DNA of 64,000 nucleotides from Oceanobacillus senegalensis (GCF_900176885.1 NZ_LT839648.1:1984174-2048173), one strand, 5' to 3'. Shown: positions 17,518 through 26,990, numbered from the stretch's first letter. Notes: a model not told the origin generated them from the sequence alone. Numbers and translations are program-made.

Positions 17518-18291
17518 CTACTTCATCGCTTGGAACCCATTGCGTTCAAAAACTTCTCCGGCTGTATCGCTTAATATAAATTGGTAAAATTTCTTCATTG
17601 CTGCCAATTTATCTTTTTGATTTTCATTCTTTATCACCGCAACATAATATTCAATAGGAGAATGCAAGTCTGACGGATATGTTTCTAATACCGAAATCTC
17701 GTTTTCTCCCAAGACATCGCTTGCATAAACAATGCCAATATCAGCTGCGGATTGATTAACTAAAGTTAACACTTGACTTACATCCTTCGTAAAAACAATT
17801 CGGTCTTCTAGAAAATTCCATACTTCTAAACTTTTTAATAATTCCTTTGAGTATGTTCCAGCAGGTACTGCATCCACTGTTCCCATTGCTAACGTTCCTG
17901 ATGTATTTCCCAAAAACTCATCCAATGATTTCACGTTGTTCTCTTTAGAGGTTATGAGTACAAGACTATTTTCCAGAATTGCAGTGCCCTTTCGAACATG
18001 ACCCTGTTGTTCTAATTTATCGTAATCTATCTTGGAAGCTGAAAAAAACATATCTATTGGAGCACCTTGCTCAATTTGCCTTCTCAATGAACCAGAACCA
18101 CCAAAATTAAAAGTAATATGTATGGAAGGATTTTCTATCTCGAAAATATCTTTTAATTCTAATAGACTTTCTGTCATGCTAGACGCTGCAGAAATCCTTA
18201 GCTCCATTTTTTCATCCGTTGCTTTGGTAGACGTGCACCCTACTAAAAGAACAAGTATGCTACAAATAAAAATAAAGAAAAATTTTTTCAT
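17518..18291 (-). CDS. modA: Molybdate-binding lipoprotein
   Basis: A 257-residue substrate-binding protein. Lipobox LLVGC (Cys19), then LRISAASSMTESL, NFGGSGSLRRQIEQGAPID, and GTVDAVPAGTYSKELL, the classical ModA anion-binding loops. It captures molybdate (or tungstate) outside the membrane and delivers it to ModB. Its stop is within a dozen bases of the modB start, and it follows moaB by 15 bases, so moaB-modA-modB is one operon. Confidence 0.94.
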   Translation of the reverse strand: MKKFFFIFICSILVLLVGCTSTKATDEKMELRISAASSMTESLLELKDIFEIENPSIHITFNFGGSGSLRRQIEQGAPIDMFFSASKIDYDKLEQQGHVRKGTAILENSLVLITSKENNVKSLDEFLGNTSGTLAMGTVDAVPAGTYSKELLKSLEVWNFLEDRIVFTKDVSQVLTLVNQSAADIGIVYASDVLGENEISVLETYPSDLHSPIEYYVAVIKNENQKDKLAAMKKFYQFILSDTAGEVFERNGFQAMK

Positions 18292-18306
18292 GATTATTCA
18301 TCCTGA

Positions 18307-18822
18307 CTATTGCTGTACATCCTTATGAATTTCTTTTACCATATGTCCAATTTCAGGTAGGATTAGTTTCTCCATCGCTAACGTTACTGCACCCGTGGAT
18401 CCTGGAATAGAAAATATCAGGCAATTATTTGCTACACCACATGTTGCACGTGATAGGATGCTTGCTGTCCCAATATCATATTGAAAACTAAGAAACCGGA
18501 ATAATTCCCCAAAGCCCGGAAGATGCTTATCAAATAAAGGCTCAACTGACTCTATCGTTACATCACGATAAGCAATGCCCGTCCCACCATTAATAATGAC
18601 CGCTTCTAGTTTATCACTATACATTGCCTTTTCCACAATCATGCGTATTTGTTCCTTGTCATCTGGTACAATTCGATAAAGAGGTACCTGGTGGTCATTT
18701 TCTATTAATAAGTCCATTATTCTTTTTCCACTTTTATCTGTTTCTTTCATTCTTGTATCACTAACAGTTAATACCGCACATCTTACATTTGCCTTAGCTT
18801 CTTTACGGTGCTTTGATAGCAT
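18307..18822 (-). CDS. moaB: Molybdopterin adenylyltransferase/binding protein
   Basis: A 171-residue MoaB/MogA-family protein: VRCAVLTVSDTR, VIINGGTGIAYRDVTIE, LPGFGELFRFLSF and SRATCGVANNCLIFSIPGS. It adenylates molybdopterin before metal insertion. The frame extends upstream to 18879, but AAAGGAG lies eight bases before the ATG at 18822 and the family start fits there. First gene of moaB-modA-modB. A family A repeat lies upstream, separating it from mobA. Confidence 0.92.
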   Translation of the reverse strand: MLSKHRKEAKANVRCAVLTVSDTRMKETDKSGKRIMDLLIENDHQVPLYRIVPDDKEQIRMIVEKAMYSDKLEAVIINGGTGIAYRDVTIESVEPLFDKHLPGFGELFRFLSFQYDIGTASILSRATCGVANNCLIFSIPGSTGAVTLAMEKLILPEIGHMVKEIHKDVQQ

Positions 18823-18960
18823 GTCAAACACTCCTTTCTTATTTTTAGCTGTTGTATTTCCATAGCGATAAGACCCCATAACACAAGCTACTACACATTT
18901 TCTTTCACATGCATAATAGCTCCTTTGTTTTTATTACGTGATTAACTAAGACCCTTAACG

Positions 18961-19061
18961 AGAAGAATTCAAGATACCTCAAGAATTATAAATGATGGTC
19001 GGCTCCTATAAACTCCTGGTTCGTTCATCTAACAATCAATGGGAATGAGTGAAGTTTCACT
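18961..19061 (-). repeat. Dispersed intergenic repeat, family A (near full copy)
   Basis: Read on the minus strand it has AGTGAAACTTCACTCATTCCC, ATTGATTGTTAGATGAACGA, ACCAGGAGTTTATAGG and TCTTGAATTCTTCT. These are the same blocks in the same order as at 2958-3090. It lies between mobA and moaB and abuts the mobA stop. Confidence 0.75.
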
Positions 19062-19649
19062 TTATTCCGATGATATCCATTTAGCATAGTCTTCTTGGCG
19101 ATTTATATTATAAAAAGGATATTCTTCCTCTATGGATATATACTTCACACGACATTCATTTAAAATTCCAGAAACAGCCCTATTACCTTGTTTTAATTGT
19201 TTCTGAATAACATCCTTTACTGTGTGGCGATAAATCCCAATAAGTGGCTGAACCTTACCTCCGGATTCCGGAATGACAGCATCGAAATTTTCGTCCACAT
19301 GGCCCTTAATAATTGCGATAATTCTAGATTCCATAAATGGTACATCTGTTGGGATAACAATATACCATTCACTTTTTAAAGTCTGCATTGCTGTATATAT
19401 ACCTGCAAGTGGCCCTTGACCCCTAAACTCCTTTATATCATTTATTATAGCAAAATTACGATGTTCATGAAAAAATCTTCTCGAAATCTGCGGATTAGTT
19501 ACGACGAGAAGGGATTCTACTTCTGGACATAACGCATCGATTGAATATTCATAAAAAGCCTTTCCATTTCTTATAGCAAAAGATTTGGGTGAACCAAATC
19601 TTCTCGACTTGCCACCTGCAAGAACGACACCTACAAATTCATCTTTCAT
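19062..19649 (-). CDS. mobA: Molybdenum cofactor guanylyltransferase
   Basis: A 195-residue nucleotidyltransferase with the MobA N-terminal signature VGVVLAGGKSRRFGSPKSF, then FRGQGPLAGIYTAM and PTDVPFM (metal-binding Asp). MobA attaches GMP to Mo-molybdopterin to form the MGD cofactor required by the NarG enzymes in this window. The ATG at 19649 was chosen to place the GTP loop near the N-terminus; an upstream ATG (19667) is possible. Lies apart from mobB, with fnr divergent from it. Confidence 0.93.
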   Translation of the reverse strand: MKDEFVGVVLAGGKSRRFGSPKSFAIRNGKAFYEYSIDALCPEVESLLVVTNPQISRRFFHEHRNFAIINDIKEFRGQGPLAGIYTAMQTLKSEWYIVIPTDVPFMESRIIAIIKGHVDENFDAVIPESGGKVQPLIGIYRHTVKDVIQKQLKQGNRAVSGILNECRVKYISIEEEYPFYNINRQEDYAKWISSE

Positions 19650-19784
19650 AACATCACACTCATTCATATATAGTTTGAACAAAATTCACAAATTCGTAAC
19701 TAGCTAGTCACCGAATCCATTCCATCCAATGTTAAAATATAATTATAGCAAAATGTTTTGCAATCATAGAGGAGGGTTATTGAT

Positions 19785-20507
19785 ATGCAAACAAGTTTAT
19801 TATTAAAAACGCGCACACAGGATAAAATTATCTCCTCAGAACTTAGAGCATTAATGGACTCAATAGGTACCGTTAAAACAATGGATAAGGATTCTTATTT
19901 GTTTCACGAAGGAACAGATGCCCATGAAATATATATAATTAAGTCAGGATTAGTACAGGTCTCCAAATTAACGACAGACGGTAAGGAAATGATCCTTAGG
20001 ATTTGTAAAGATAAAGATATAATTGGTGAATTAACCCTATTTAGTAATAATCCAAAATATTTACTAAGCTCTAAAGTTCTAGAGTCTGGAGAAGTATTGG
20101 TTATTGAAAAAGATTTATTAGAAAAAACATTAATAACGAATAATTTTCTTACATTTGAATTTATGAAATGGACCAGTAATCATATGCGTAAATTCCAAAC
20201 GAAGATTAGAGATTTAATGCTGAATGGAAAAAAAGGTGCTCTATATTCCACGCTTATCCGCTTATCAAACAGCTATGGTATTAAACAGAATGATGGAATA
20301 CTAATAGACCTCGTTTTAACGAATCAAGAACTAGCCAAATTCTTTGCAGCTTCAAGGGAAAGCGTTAATCGAATGCTGGTTGAACTTAGAAGATTAGGTG
20401 TTATAAAAATGGATAAGTCCGGAAGAATTAAAATCCTGAACATGGACTATTTACGTCAAGAAATCGGATGTGAAAACTGCCCTATTGAAGTATGTAATAT
20501 AAATTAG
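19785..20507 (+). CDS. fnr: Anaerobic regulator Fnr (C-terminal 4Fe-4S type)
   Basis: A 240-residue Crp/Fnr regulator: cyclic-nucleotide-like beta barrel (residues ~30-120), dimer helix, and a winged HTH with LTNQELAKFFAASRESVNRMLVEL. The C-terminus has Cys229, Cys232 and Cys237 (C-x2-C-x4-C), the Bacillus-type Fe-S ligands rather than the N-terminal ones of E. coli FNR. B. subtilis Fnr binds TGTGA-N6-TCACA and activates nar genes without oxygen. Five matching boxes in this window fit that role. GGAGGG precedes the ATG. It sits within the Moco genes. Confidence 0.95.
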   Translation: MQTSLLLKTRTQDKIISSELRALMDSIGTVKTMDKDSYLFHEGTDAHEIYIIKSGLVQVSKLTTDGKEMILRICKDKDIIGELTLFSNNPKYLLSSKVLESGEVLVIEKDLLEKTLITNNFLTFEFMKWTSNHMRKFQTKIRDLMLNGKKGALYSTLIRLSNSYGIKQNDGILIDLVLTNQELAKFFAASRESVNRMLVELRRLGVIKMDKSGRIKILNMDYLRQEIGCENCPIEVCNIN

Positions 20508-20530
20508 AACTATCTTATCTGAAAGCATGA

Positions 20531-20650
20531 GACTGGGACAAAAGTATTTTCTCTAGGCAAAAGCCGAACGCGATTGGTGGATAAAAACTGCTCCGAAAAA
20601 TAGTGCGTTGTTCGTCTTTTGTGTTAAATACTTTAGCTATGTCCCAGCCT
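20531..20650. repeat. Dispersed repeat, family B (CTGGGACA ... TGTCCCAG)
   Basis: A 120-base element bounded by GACTGGGACA and TGTCCCAGCC, followed by TCTTTTTAG. It separates fnr from the convergent mobB and may terminate both. The interior shares only short words with the copy at 16573-16812. Confidence 0.7.
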
Positions 20651-20654
20651 CTTT

Positions 20655-21158
20655 TTAGATGTGAAATCCCAGTTCTAAATGGTCCATTAACCATGCACAA
20701 AAAACGTTATATTCCGAATGACAAAAAGTAGGATAAGGTAAATGTAAATCTCTCCATTCAAACGGAAGGATAACAGCCTGAATATTTTCAACTTCTTTCA
20801 ATAGGTTCAATTCTTCTTTTCTATTAATCAATACAACCTTTGGAAAAGGCTCATTTTTAAAACCTTCCATTACTATAGTTTCTATATTCATCCACTTATA
20901 ACATGCTATCATTTCTTTTATAGTCCATGTTTGCTTAACTAGCTGTAGTACTCCATCACCTTCTACTCCAGCTACTACAGCTCCTGATTGTTTGTGTTTC
21001 ATGCTATCCGTGTTTTCTAATCCGGTTGGTACACCACCATGACCATGATGTTTTAATGAAGCTACATTCTTCCCTTGTTTGGATAAAGTCTCTATTACTT
21101 TCGTTGCAAGGGTTGTTTTCCCGCTATTCTTATACCCAACAATTTGGATAATTTGCAT
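20655..21158 (-). CDS. mobB: Molybdopterin-guanine dinucleotide biosynthesis protein B
   Basis: A 167-residue P-loop protein: IIQIVGYKNSGKTTLATKVIE, then SLKHHGHGG and IVMEGFKNEPFPKVVLI. MobB binds GTP and assists MobA in MGD formation. It is the last gene of the minus-strand operon moaA-moeB-moeA-moaE-moaD-mobB and starts five bases after the moaD stop, with AAGAGGA in the gap. Confidence 0.93.
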   Translation of the reverse strand: MQIIQIVGYKNSGKTTLATKVIETLSKQGKNVASLKHHGHGGVPTGLENTDSMKHKQSGAVVAGVEGDGVLQLVKQTWTIKEMIACYKWMNIETIVMEGFKNEPFPKVVLINRKEELNLLKEVENIQAVILPFEWRDLHLPYPTFCHSEYNVFCAWLMDHLELGFHI

Positions 21159-21163
21159 TCCTC

Positions 21164-21397
21164 TTAACCACCACTTACAGGTGGAATAAACGCAACCGTA
21201 TCACCAGCACGAACGATATCTGTGTCGATTGCATATTCCTCATTTATTGCTACCATCACTTGATCTATCTCTGTTAAAGGATAACGTTCTTTTAACGAAT
21301 TTTTTAAGTCTGTCACAGATATCTGGTCCAATTCAATATCAACCCGATCCTTGCCAACCTTTTCTTGCAAAGAGGCAAAAAGTAATATATGAATCAT
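21164..21397 (-). CDS. moaD: Molybdopterin synthase sulfur carrier subunit
   Basis: A 77-residue ubiquitin-like protein ending in PPVSGG, the double-Gly tail that is adenylated and thiocarboxylated. It supplies sulfur to MoaE for converting cPMP to molybdopterin. Its ATG overlaps the moaE stop (ATATGA), indicating coupled synthesis of the two subunits. Confidence 0.95.
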   Translation of the reverse strand: MIHILLFASLQEKVGKDRVDIELDQISVTDLKNSLKERYPLTEIDQVMVAINEEYAIDTDIVRAGDTVAFIPPVSGG

Positions 21398-21870
21398 ATT
21401 TTCACATCCTTTTTATCTGGTTTTCCATCTGGGTAGGAAACATTTTCTAATTGATCCCCAATCCATGTTTCACCATCTTCCCAATGTTCCTTTTTCCAAA
21501 TTGGTACCATCTGCTTGATTCGTTCAATGGCATATTCATTTGCTTCATAGGCTGCCTTACGATGTGGAGATGAAACAGCTATAACAACAGCAATATCAGA
21601 GATGTCTAATCGACCGACTCGATGGGTAATGGCAACTTTTGTATTCGGCCATTTTATTTCAACTTCTTCTCCAATTTTTGCTAACATTTTTACTGCCATT
21701 GGTATATATGCTTGATATTCTAAATAAATGGTTCGCTTCCCTTTTGTCCATTCTCGAACAGTGCCGATAAAGGTTGTAATTGCACCTGCTTCTCTTCGTT
21801 CAACTTTTTTCACTAATGCTTCAACTTGGATAGGTTTATTTGTAATTTCAAACAGGGAGTCATTCTTCAT
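21394..21870 (-). CDS. moaE: Molybdopterin synthase catalytic subunit
   Basis: A 158-residue MoaE with GAITTFIGTVREWTKG, LEYQAYIPMAVKML, HRVGRLDISDIAVVIAVSSPHR and PIWKKEHWEDGETW, the active-site Lys/Arg set of the family. AAGGAGA lies before the ATG inside the end of moeA (11-base overlap). It forms the heterotetrameric synthase with MoaD. Confidence 0.96.
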   Translation of the reverse strand: MKNDSLFEITNKPIQVEALVKKVERREAGAITTFIGTVREWTKGKRTIYLEYQAYIPMAVKMLAKIGEEVEIKWPNTKVAITHRVGRLDISDIAVVIAVSSPHRKAAYEANEYAIERIKQMVPIWKKEHWEDGETWIGDQLENVSYPDGKPDKKDVKI

Positions 21871-23170
21871 TACGATTTCTCCTTCTTACATTATCTGTCA
21901 ACATGAAAGCTTCTAGGTTTGTCCCTTCCTGATCTTCCAACAGCATAACTTCAACCTCCATCCCCTTTTCATAGCCTCTTGTACCACCAGGTAAAATAAT
22001 CAAGACATTGGCATCTGCTAAAGAGGATACAACATTCGATTTATCAAGCCCTACTGGGGTAGCCATTAGTGTTCCTTTGTCATAGGATAACTTTCCACGA
22101 ACAAAGCGATCAAAAGGATTTGCCTTTTTAAAATCCGCACCAAGCAATGCTACTTCCTTCTTAGAAAAAGCATTTTCTGAATGTAAGAAGGTTCGAATAA
22201 TAGGTCTTGTATACAGTTCAAATCCTACGTAGCAGGCAGAAGGATTCCCTGAAAGACCAAATAGTAATTTTCCGTCCATTTCTGCAACTGTCGTTACACT
22301 ACCAGGCCTCATCATAATCTTATTAAATAAAACATTTGCACCTAGTTTCTCATAAATAGCAGGAAGATAATCATAATCCCCTACGGAAACACCACCAGTT
22401 GTAATAAGGATGTCCACCTCTTCTAGTGCGTCATTTACCTGTTTAAAGCAAGTATCAAACTCATCACTAAATTGACCATAGTAGATCGGCTCTCCGCCTG
22501 CTCGAATGACTTGCGAAAAAACCATGTAAGCATTACTATTTCTTATTTTTCCCGGCACCATTGGTTCATCTAAATCTAATAACTCACTTCCCGTTGCAAT
22601 GATTCCTATTTTCGGCTTTTTGCTGACAGGTACCTTTTTATAACCAAATGTTGCTAATAATGCAACCACGCCTGGGTTAACAAAAGTACCTTTTGAAACA
22701 AGTGTTGTTCCTTTTTTGGTATCCTCACCGGTAAAAGAAATATTATCTCCCACCTGTAATGGACGCCTAATTTGAATCATTGGATGATCATTATTAACAA
22801 ATTCCTTTACAACTTCAAACATAACAACAGCGTCACAACCATCAGGTATTTGAGCACCTGTCATAATCCGTACAGCCTGCATGGGGCCAACTTCTCCTTC
22901 AAATACACTTCCTGCCCCAATTTCACCGATAACCTCTAATTCAATTGGATTTCTAGTTGAAGCTTCTTTCGTATCTTGTGCTCGTAAAGCGAATCCATCA
23001 TATGGGGATCGATCAAATGGTGGCACATGATGGTCAGCTAATAAATCCTCACCAAGAAAACGTCCATAGCTTTGCTCAATTGGTGTGTATTCCTTGCTTC
23101 CTTCATGTTGGTATATCATAATCCGTTTAATAGCTTCGTTTACTTTTATAGGTTTTCGTCTTTCTACCAC
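21860..23170 (-). CDS. moeA: Molybdopterin molybdotransferase
   Basis: A 436-residue MoeA: HHVPPFDRSPYDGFALRA, VRIMTGAQIPDGCDAVVMFE, IGIIATGSELL, ITTGGVSVGDYDYLP, MMRPGSVTTVAEM and LFGLSGNPSACYVGFEL. It inserts molybdenum into adenylated molybdopterin. Length and domain order are normal. Twelve bases separate it from moeB upstream; its end overlaps moaE. Confidence 0.95.
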   Translation of the reverse strand: MVERRKPIKVNEAIKRIMIYQHEGSKEYTPIEQSYGRFLGEDLLADHHVPPFDRSPYDGFALRAQDTKEASTRNPIELEVIGEIGAGSVFEGEVGPMQAVRIMTGAQIPDGCDAVVMFEVVKEFVNNDHPMIQIRRPLQVGDNISFTGEDTKKGTTLVSKGTFVNPGVVALLATFGYKKVPVSKKPKIGIIATGSELLDLDEPMVPGKIRNSNAYMVFSQVIRAGGEPIYYGQFSDEFDTCFKQVNDALEEVDILITTGGVSVGDYDYLPAIYEKLGANVLFNKIMMRPGSVTTVAEMDGKLLFGLSGNPSACYVGFELYTRPIIRTFLHSENAFSKKEVALLGADFKKANPFDRFVRGKLSYDKGTLMATPVGLDKSNVVSSLADANVLIILPGGTRGYEKGMEVEVMLLEDQEGTNLEAFMLTDNVRRRNRNEE

Positions 23171-23182
23171 ACTTTTTCACCC

Positions 23183-24193
23183 TCATCCTGCTAATTGGTT
23201 ATAAATAGATTTTGCTTTCTCTATTGAATCTGTCCCATGAACCAATGTTCTTCCATCCTGAAAAAATACAAGACGATATGATTTATACTCTATCGATAAT
23301 AAAAACTCATTATATTTAATAGGAGCAATATTCCTTAGTCGATTTGCTAATTCATCTAAATTTGGTTTTTGCGGTTTTCTAATTTGAACGGTATTTCTTC
23401 CACATAAAATGTCGGTTTTCGTACTTGATTCATATTGCAGATTCGGATAACTTGGATTTTTTCCACAAGTTGGACATTCTTGTTTTTTTGCTCGTGCTAC
23501 ATTCATCATATGATAATGATTATTCCATAAATCAAAAGTTACTAATTTACTACGTAATGCTTTTTTATCCCCTACAAGTAACTTTATGACCTCTGTTGTT
23601 TGATGGGCTACTACCATTTGAACGGCTGGGGAGATAATTCCAACAGAGTCACATGTAGCTCCAGATACAGGAATAGAATTTAATAAACATTGAAGACAGG
23701 GTGTTTCATTCGGTAAAATCGTAAAACTCATACCTGTACTTCCAACACAAGATCCGAAAACCCATGGTAGTTCCTCCCTCTGTAACAGATCATTCAGGAT
23801 AAAACGAGTTTCAAAATTATCCGTCGAATCGATTACCATATCTATTCCTTTAAGTAAGGGTAGTAAGGAATCCGGAGTAACATCTAAAACATGTGCATGT
23901 ATCATAACTTCTGAATTGATTTCTAACAATCTTTTTTTAGCTGCTACAGCTTTAGGAAGCTGATGGCGAACATCCTCCTCTGTATACAATTGTTGGCGCT
24001 GTAAATTGCTAAGTTCGACATAATCACGATCAACAATCGTTAGTTCACCTACACCAGAGCGGACTAAATTTTCAGCGTTAGCAGATCCTAATGCACCACA
24101 ACCAATAATCAAAACATGTTTATTTAATAGTTTCTTTTGACCGTTCTCTCCAATAGGTTTGAATAACGCTTGACGCGAATACCTTTCACTCAT
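23183..24193 (-). CDS. moeB: MoaD adenylyltransferase (MoeB/ThiF family)
   Basis: A 336-residue E1-like enzyme: nucleotide loop VLIIGCGALGSANAENLVRSG, DRDYVELSNLQRQ, DSTDNFETRFILND and zinc ligands in CLQCLL and ECPTCG. The C-terminal ~90 residues form a small extra domain found in Bacillus homologues. In this operon it should activate the MoaD C-terminus; ThiF-type activity on ThiS cannot be excluded from sequence. Confidence 0.9.
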   Translation of the reverse strand: MSERYSRQALFKPIGENGQKKLLNKHVLIIGCGALGSANAENLVRSGVGELTIVDRDYVELSNLQRQQLYTEEDVRHQLPKAVAAKKRLLEINSEVMIHAHVLDVTPDSLLPLLKGIDMVIDSTDNFETRFILNDLLQREELPWVFGSCVGSTGMSFTILPNETPCLQCLLNSIPVSGATCDSVGIISPAVQMVVAHQTTEVIKLLVGDKKALRSKLVTFDLWNNHYHMMNVARAKKQECPTCGKNPSYPNLQYESSTKTDILCGRNTVQIRKPQKPNLDELANRLRNIAPIKYNEFLLSIEYKSYRLVFFQDGRTLVHGTDSIEKAKSIYNQLAG

Positions 24194-24204
24194 TTTCCTT
24201 CTCC

Positions 24205-25224
24205 TTATCCACCTATATAAGACATTTCAATCTTTTTCTTCGTTCTTGCAGACTCTTCTGTTCGTTCATCTGAATACCGGTCCGTTCGATTATTCCATAT
24301 TTTAATAATTTCATTCCTAACTTCCACATCACTTTTATCGGAACGCAATAAAGCTTTAAAATCGAACCCATTTTCAGCAAATAAGCATGTATACATTTTT
24401 CCATCTGCCGCAATTCTTGCCCTCGTGCATGTAGAGCAAAAGGATTCAGATACAGATGTAATAAAACCAACCTCCGTTCTGCTTCCAACATATTGATAAC
24501 GTTTCGCAACTTCTCCAATATAGTCAGGGTCGACAGGTACCATGTCAAAATGCTGGGATAACTGCTCAAAAATTTCCTTTTTCGTAACGACACTACTGAA
24601 ATCCCATCCATTTGACTGACCTACATCCATAAATTCGATATAACGTAAGGTGATTCCTTGTTCCTTGAAGTATTTTGCCATCGGAACGACTTCTTTATCA
24701 TTCATTCCTTTTTTGACAACCATATTTACTTTTACTTCAAGCCCAACTTCTTTTGCTTTTTGGATTCCTTTAAGAACACGATCCGGACCAACTCCACTAT
24801 CATTTATAGATTTAAAAAGGTTTTCATCTAGTGCATCTAAACTTACATTTACTCGTTTTAATCCTGCTTTCTTTAGCTTCTCAGCCATATGTCCTAATAG
24901 CGAACCATTTGTAGTTAAACCAATATCCTCTAGGCCTTCAATGGACATAAGCTTTTCTATTAATACTGGTAAATCCCTTCTTAAAAGTGGCTCTCCTCCT
25001 GTCAATCTTATCTTTTTCACACCTAAATCTATAAAAATAGCAGCTAGCCGCTCGATTTCCTCAAAACTCAAAAGCTGCTCCCTTGGCATAAAAACAAAAT
25101 CTCTGCCAAAGATTTCTTTTGGCATACAATAGGTACATCGAAAATTACAACGATCTATAACTGAGATACGAAGATCCTGTAGGGGTCGACCTAGTTTATC
25201 TGTGATTACTGTCACTCGGATCAT
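24205..25224 (-). CDS. moaA: GTP 3',8-cyclase
   Basis: A 339-residue radical SAM enzyme. The SAM cluster motif is Cys26-x3-Cys30-x2-Cys33 ([11 protein letters not shown]). The GTP-binding second cluster is in the C-terminal half ([18 protein letters not shown]), and the protein ends in the conserved Gly-Gly. [13 protein letters not shown] is present. It makes the first Moco intermediate from GTP and heads the operon. AAAGGAGAG almost touches the ATG; a GTG three codons on would have better spacing, so the true start is uncertain by nine bases. Confidence 0.96.
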   Translation of the reverse strand: MIRVTVITDKLGRPLQDLRISVIDRCNFRCTYCMPKEIFGRDFVFMPREQLLSFEEIERLAAIFIDLGVKKIRLTGGEPLLRRDLPVLIEKLMSIEGLEDIGLTTNGSLLGHMAEKLKKAGLKRVNVSLDALDENLFKSINDSGVGPDRVLKGIQKAKEVGLEVKVNMVVKKGMNDKEVVPMAKYFKEQGITLRYIEFMDVGQSNGWDFSSVVTKKEIFEQLSQHFDMVPVDPDYIGEVAKRYQYVGSRTEVGFITSVSESFCSTCTRARIAADGKMYTCLFAENGFDFKALLRSDKSDVEVRNEIIKIWNNRTDRYSDERTEESARTKKKIEMSYIGG

Positions 25225-25383
25225 CTCTCCTTTTAGAGGTTGTTCAAAAGGTCTGATAAAATGTCACATTCCATTTTTATCCCCTTTTTGAACCCATACT
25301 TTTTAAATTAACCATTCTCATTTCTAATTATATCTACTATTATAAGTGATGTCTGTTACAAATATCACTATTTTTCAAAAAAA
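25225..25383 (-). promoter_or_regulatory. moaA upstream region with a family D repeat
   Basis: GTTGTTCAAAAGG (25235-25247) faces CCCTTTTTGAAC about 40 bases on, the inverted 'GTTCAAAAAG' element also seen at 26955 and 53690. A degenerate FNR-like half site (AAAATG-TCACA at 25258-25268) lies inside. It is too close to moaA to be a standard activator site. The moaA promoter should be in this stretch. Confidence 0.35.
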
Positions 25384-26904
25384 CTAATGTTCTCCTTCGT
25401 TTGGTTTTGTTCGTAGCTTCACAAATTTATCTTCATACATTCTTCTTTTTCTTTGGTTGAGGTTTCTAGTATAAAATTCTATGATACCAGCTAAAGCCTC
25501 TTCTATTAACTCTTTATTACGAGCCCTTTCTATTAAATAGAAACCTTTTTCAATATAATACTCTGCCCTTTGTATATCTTTTTCTTCCATATTTTCATAA
25601 CAATAGGCTAAGCGTATAGATGTAAGACCTTTTTCTTCCTTACAGTTCGGTAAATTTTCATAGATTTCTAATGCTTTCTTATAGTAGGAGAATGCTTCTT
25701 CATACTTTTCTTGCTGTACGTAGTTAAAGGCTATGGCCTGTAGTGTGTTCCCACATGCAAGTGATTTTTTCTTTCCACCCTTTTCTAATTGCTCTAGGAA
25801 TTCTTGAAAAACGGCAAATGCCTTTTCAAAATCTTTTTCATCAGAATAAATTTTTCCTAAAGCATAAAGGAATTGGCTCCTTACTTTCGGGAATGGAGTA
25901 GACAAGACTAATCCCTTTTCCAGATATTCCCTTGCATTTTTCCATTTAAACGTCTTGATGGACAATGTTCCGATTTTAGAATAGATAAAAACAATCATAA
26001 AGTGATTCTCATCATAAAAGGACGTTAGTTGTTGAAGTGCTTGTTTATAGTAATTAATGGCTCTCGGAAAGTTCCCTAAATTCTCATCAATTTCAGCAAG
26101 CATTAAAATCGCTTTTGAAATTTCTAAATGATTCCCTTTATAGATTTCGTCCATCAATTTAATAGCATCTGTTATGGTTTTTCTGGCTTTTCTTAAATCG
26201 ACCCGAAAATTCACTTCGCCAATCTTTAAAAGAATTCGTGCTTCAGACTCTTTATCACCTTGTTCACGATAGGCTTTCCTTAATTCCTCATATAGTTCTA
26301 TAGCCTTCGGATAGTTCTCTATCTGAATATAGGCACCAGACAGAATATCGACTGTTTTAGAAATGATAGGATGTGTGGTAGGAACAGCTTTATGGTAATA
26401 AACTAATGCCTTTTCAAGTTGAGCTAAGCCACTTTCCATATTTTCTTCTTCCATGGAGATCCTAGCCAAACTACTAAAAATATGTCCTTTTGACAGTGAG
26501 TCTTTATAATCATTCGCATCTAAAAAGGCTAACAGTTTTGCTAACTCTATCCTCGCGGTAGATTGTTGACCATATTCCCTTTCTAAAGCAGCATAATCCA
26601 AATACGTATCAATAATTACTTCTATATACTCTTTTGAGACATCCTTTGTCATCCGAATAGCTTGCCTGCTGTAATTTCCAGCTTTGTCGTACTGTTTTAT
26701 TTTTCTGTAATATTTAGCAAGGGTACTTAATATAAGAAATCTATCATCTGATACTAACTCCGGTTTGCTTTCTAATTTATTTTCTAATTCCATTATTTTC
26801 ACTTTTGCTTTTTGAGGTGTATCATGCAGAATGAAGTCCTTAACATTAGCACATAAGGTAAGAATAGTTGGGGATTGTTGGTTTTCTACAGTAGTATTTA
26901 TCAT
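25384..26904 (-). CDS. Tetratricopeptide-repeat protein of unknown function
   Basis: A 506-residue soluble protein built almost wholly of TPR-like helical pairs, e.g. AKYYRKIKQYDKAGNYSRQA, YIQIENYPKAIELYEELRKA, LGNFPRAINYYKQALQQL and YVQQEKYEEAFSYYKKALEIYENLP. No HTH, signal peptide or enzyme motif is seen, so it lacks the DNA-binding domain of RNPP regulators. AAGGTTGTGA suits the ATG at 26904; a GTG three codons upstream is also open. It lies between moaA and the nar-1 operon. A protein-interaction or signalling role linked to nitrate respiration is possible but only positional. Confidence 0.8.
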   Translation of the reverse strand: MINTTVENQQSPTILTLCANVKDFILHDTPQKAKVKIMELENKLESKPELVSDDRFLILSTLAKYYRKIKQYDKAGNYSRQAIRMTKDVSKEYIEVIIDTYLDYAALEREYGQQSTARIELAKLLAFLDANDYKDSLSKGHIFSSLARISMEEENMESGLAQLEKALVYYHKAVPTTHPIISKTVDILSGAYIQIENYPKAIELYEELRKAYREQGDKESEARILLKIGEVNFRVDLRKARKTITDAIKLMDEIYKGNHLEISKAILMLAEIDENLGNFPRAINYYKQALQQLTSFYDENHFMIVFIYSKIGTLSIKTFKWKNAREYLEKGLVLSTPFPKVRSQFLYALGKIYSDEKDFEKAFAVFQEFLEQLEKGGKKKSLACGNTLQAIAFNYVQQEKYEEAFSYYKKALEIYENLPNCKEEKGLTSIRLAYCYENMEEKDIQRAEYYIEKGFYLIERARNKELIEEALAGIIEFYTRNLNQRKRRMYEDKFVKLRTKPNEGEH

Positions 26905-26954
26905 GAAATTCACAACCTTATCTTAAATAATAAAAACTTTAATGTTTCATATAC

Positions 26955-26986
26955 GTTCAAAAAGAAAATGAACGGACTTTTTGAAC
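26955..26986. repeat. Inverted repeat GTTCAAAAAG / CTTTTTGAAC (family D)
   Basis: A perfect 10-bp inverted repeat with a 12-base loop just after the stop of the b-type-like membrane protein gene. It may end the nar-1 transcript, although the U-tract is poor. Related words occur at 25235-25300 and 53690-53706. Confidence 0.6.
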
Positions 26987-26990
26987 ATTG

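Noticed and set aside
24650-25132. 160-codon open frame antisense to moaA
   Set aside because: Ser/Phe-rich shadow of moaA with no SD and no recognisable motif.
25253-25268. FNR-like site upstream of moaA
   Set aside because: Only the right half matches, and its distance to the moaA start leaves no room for a promoter downstream of it.
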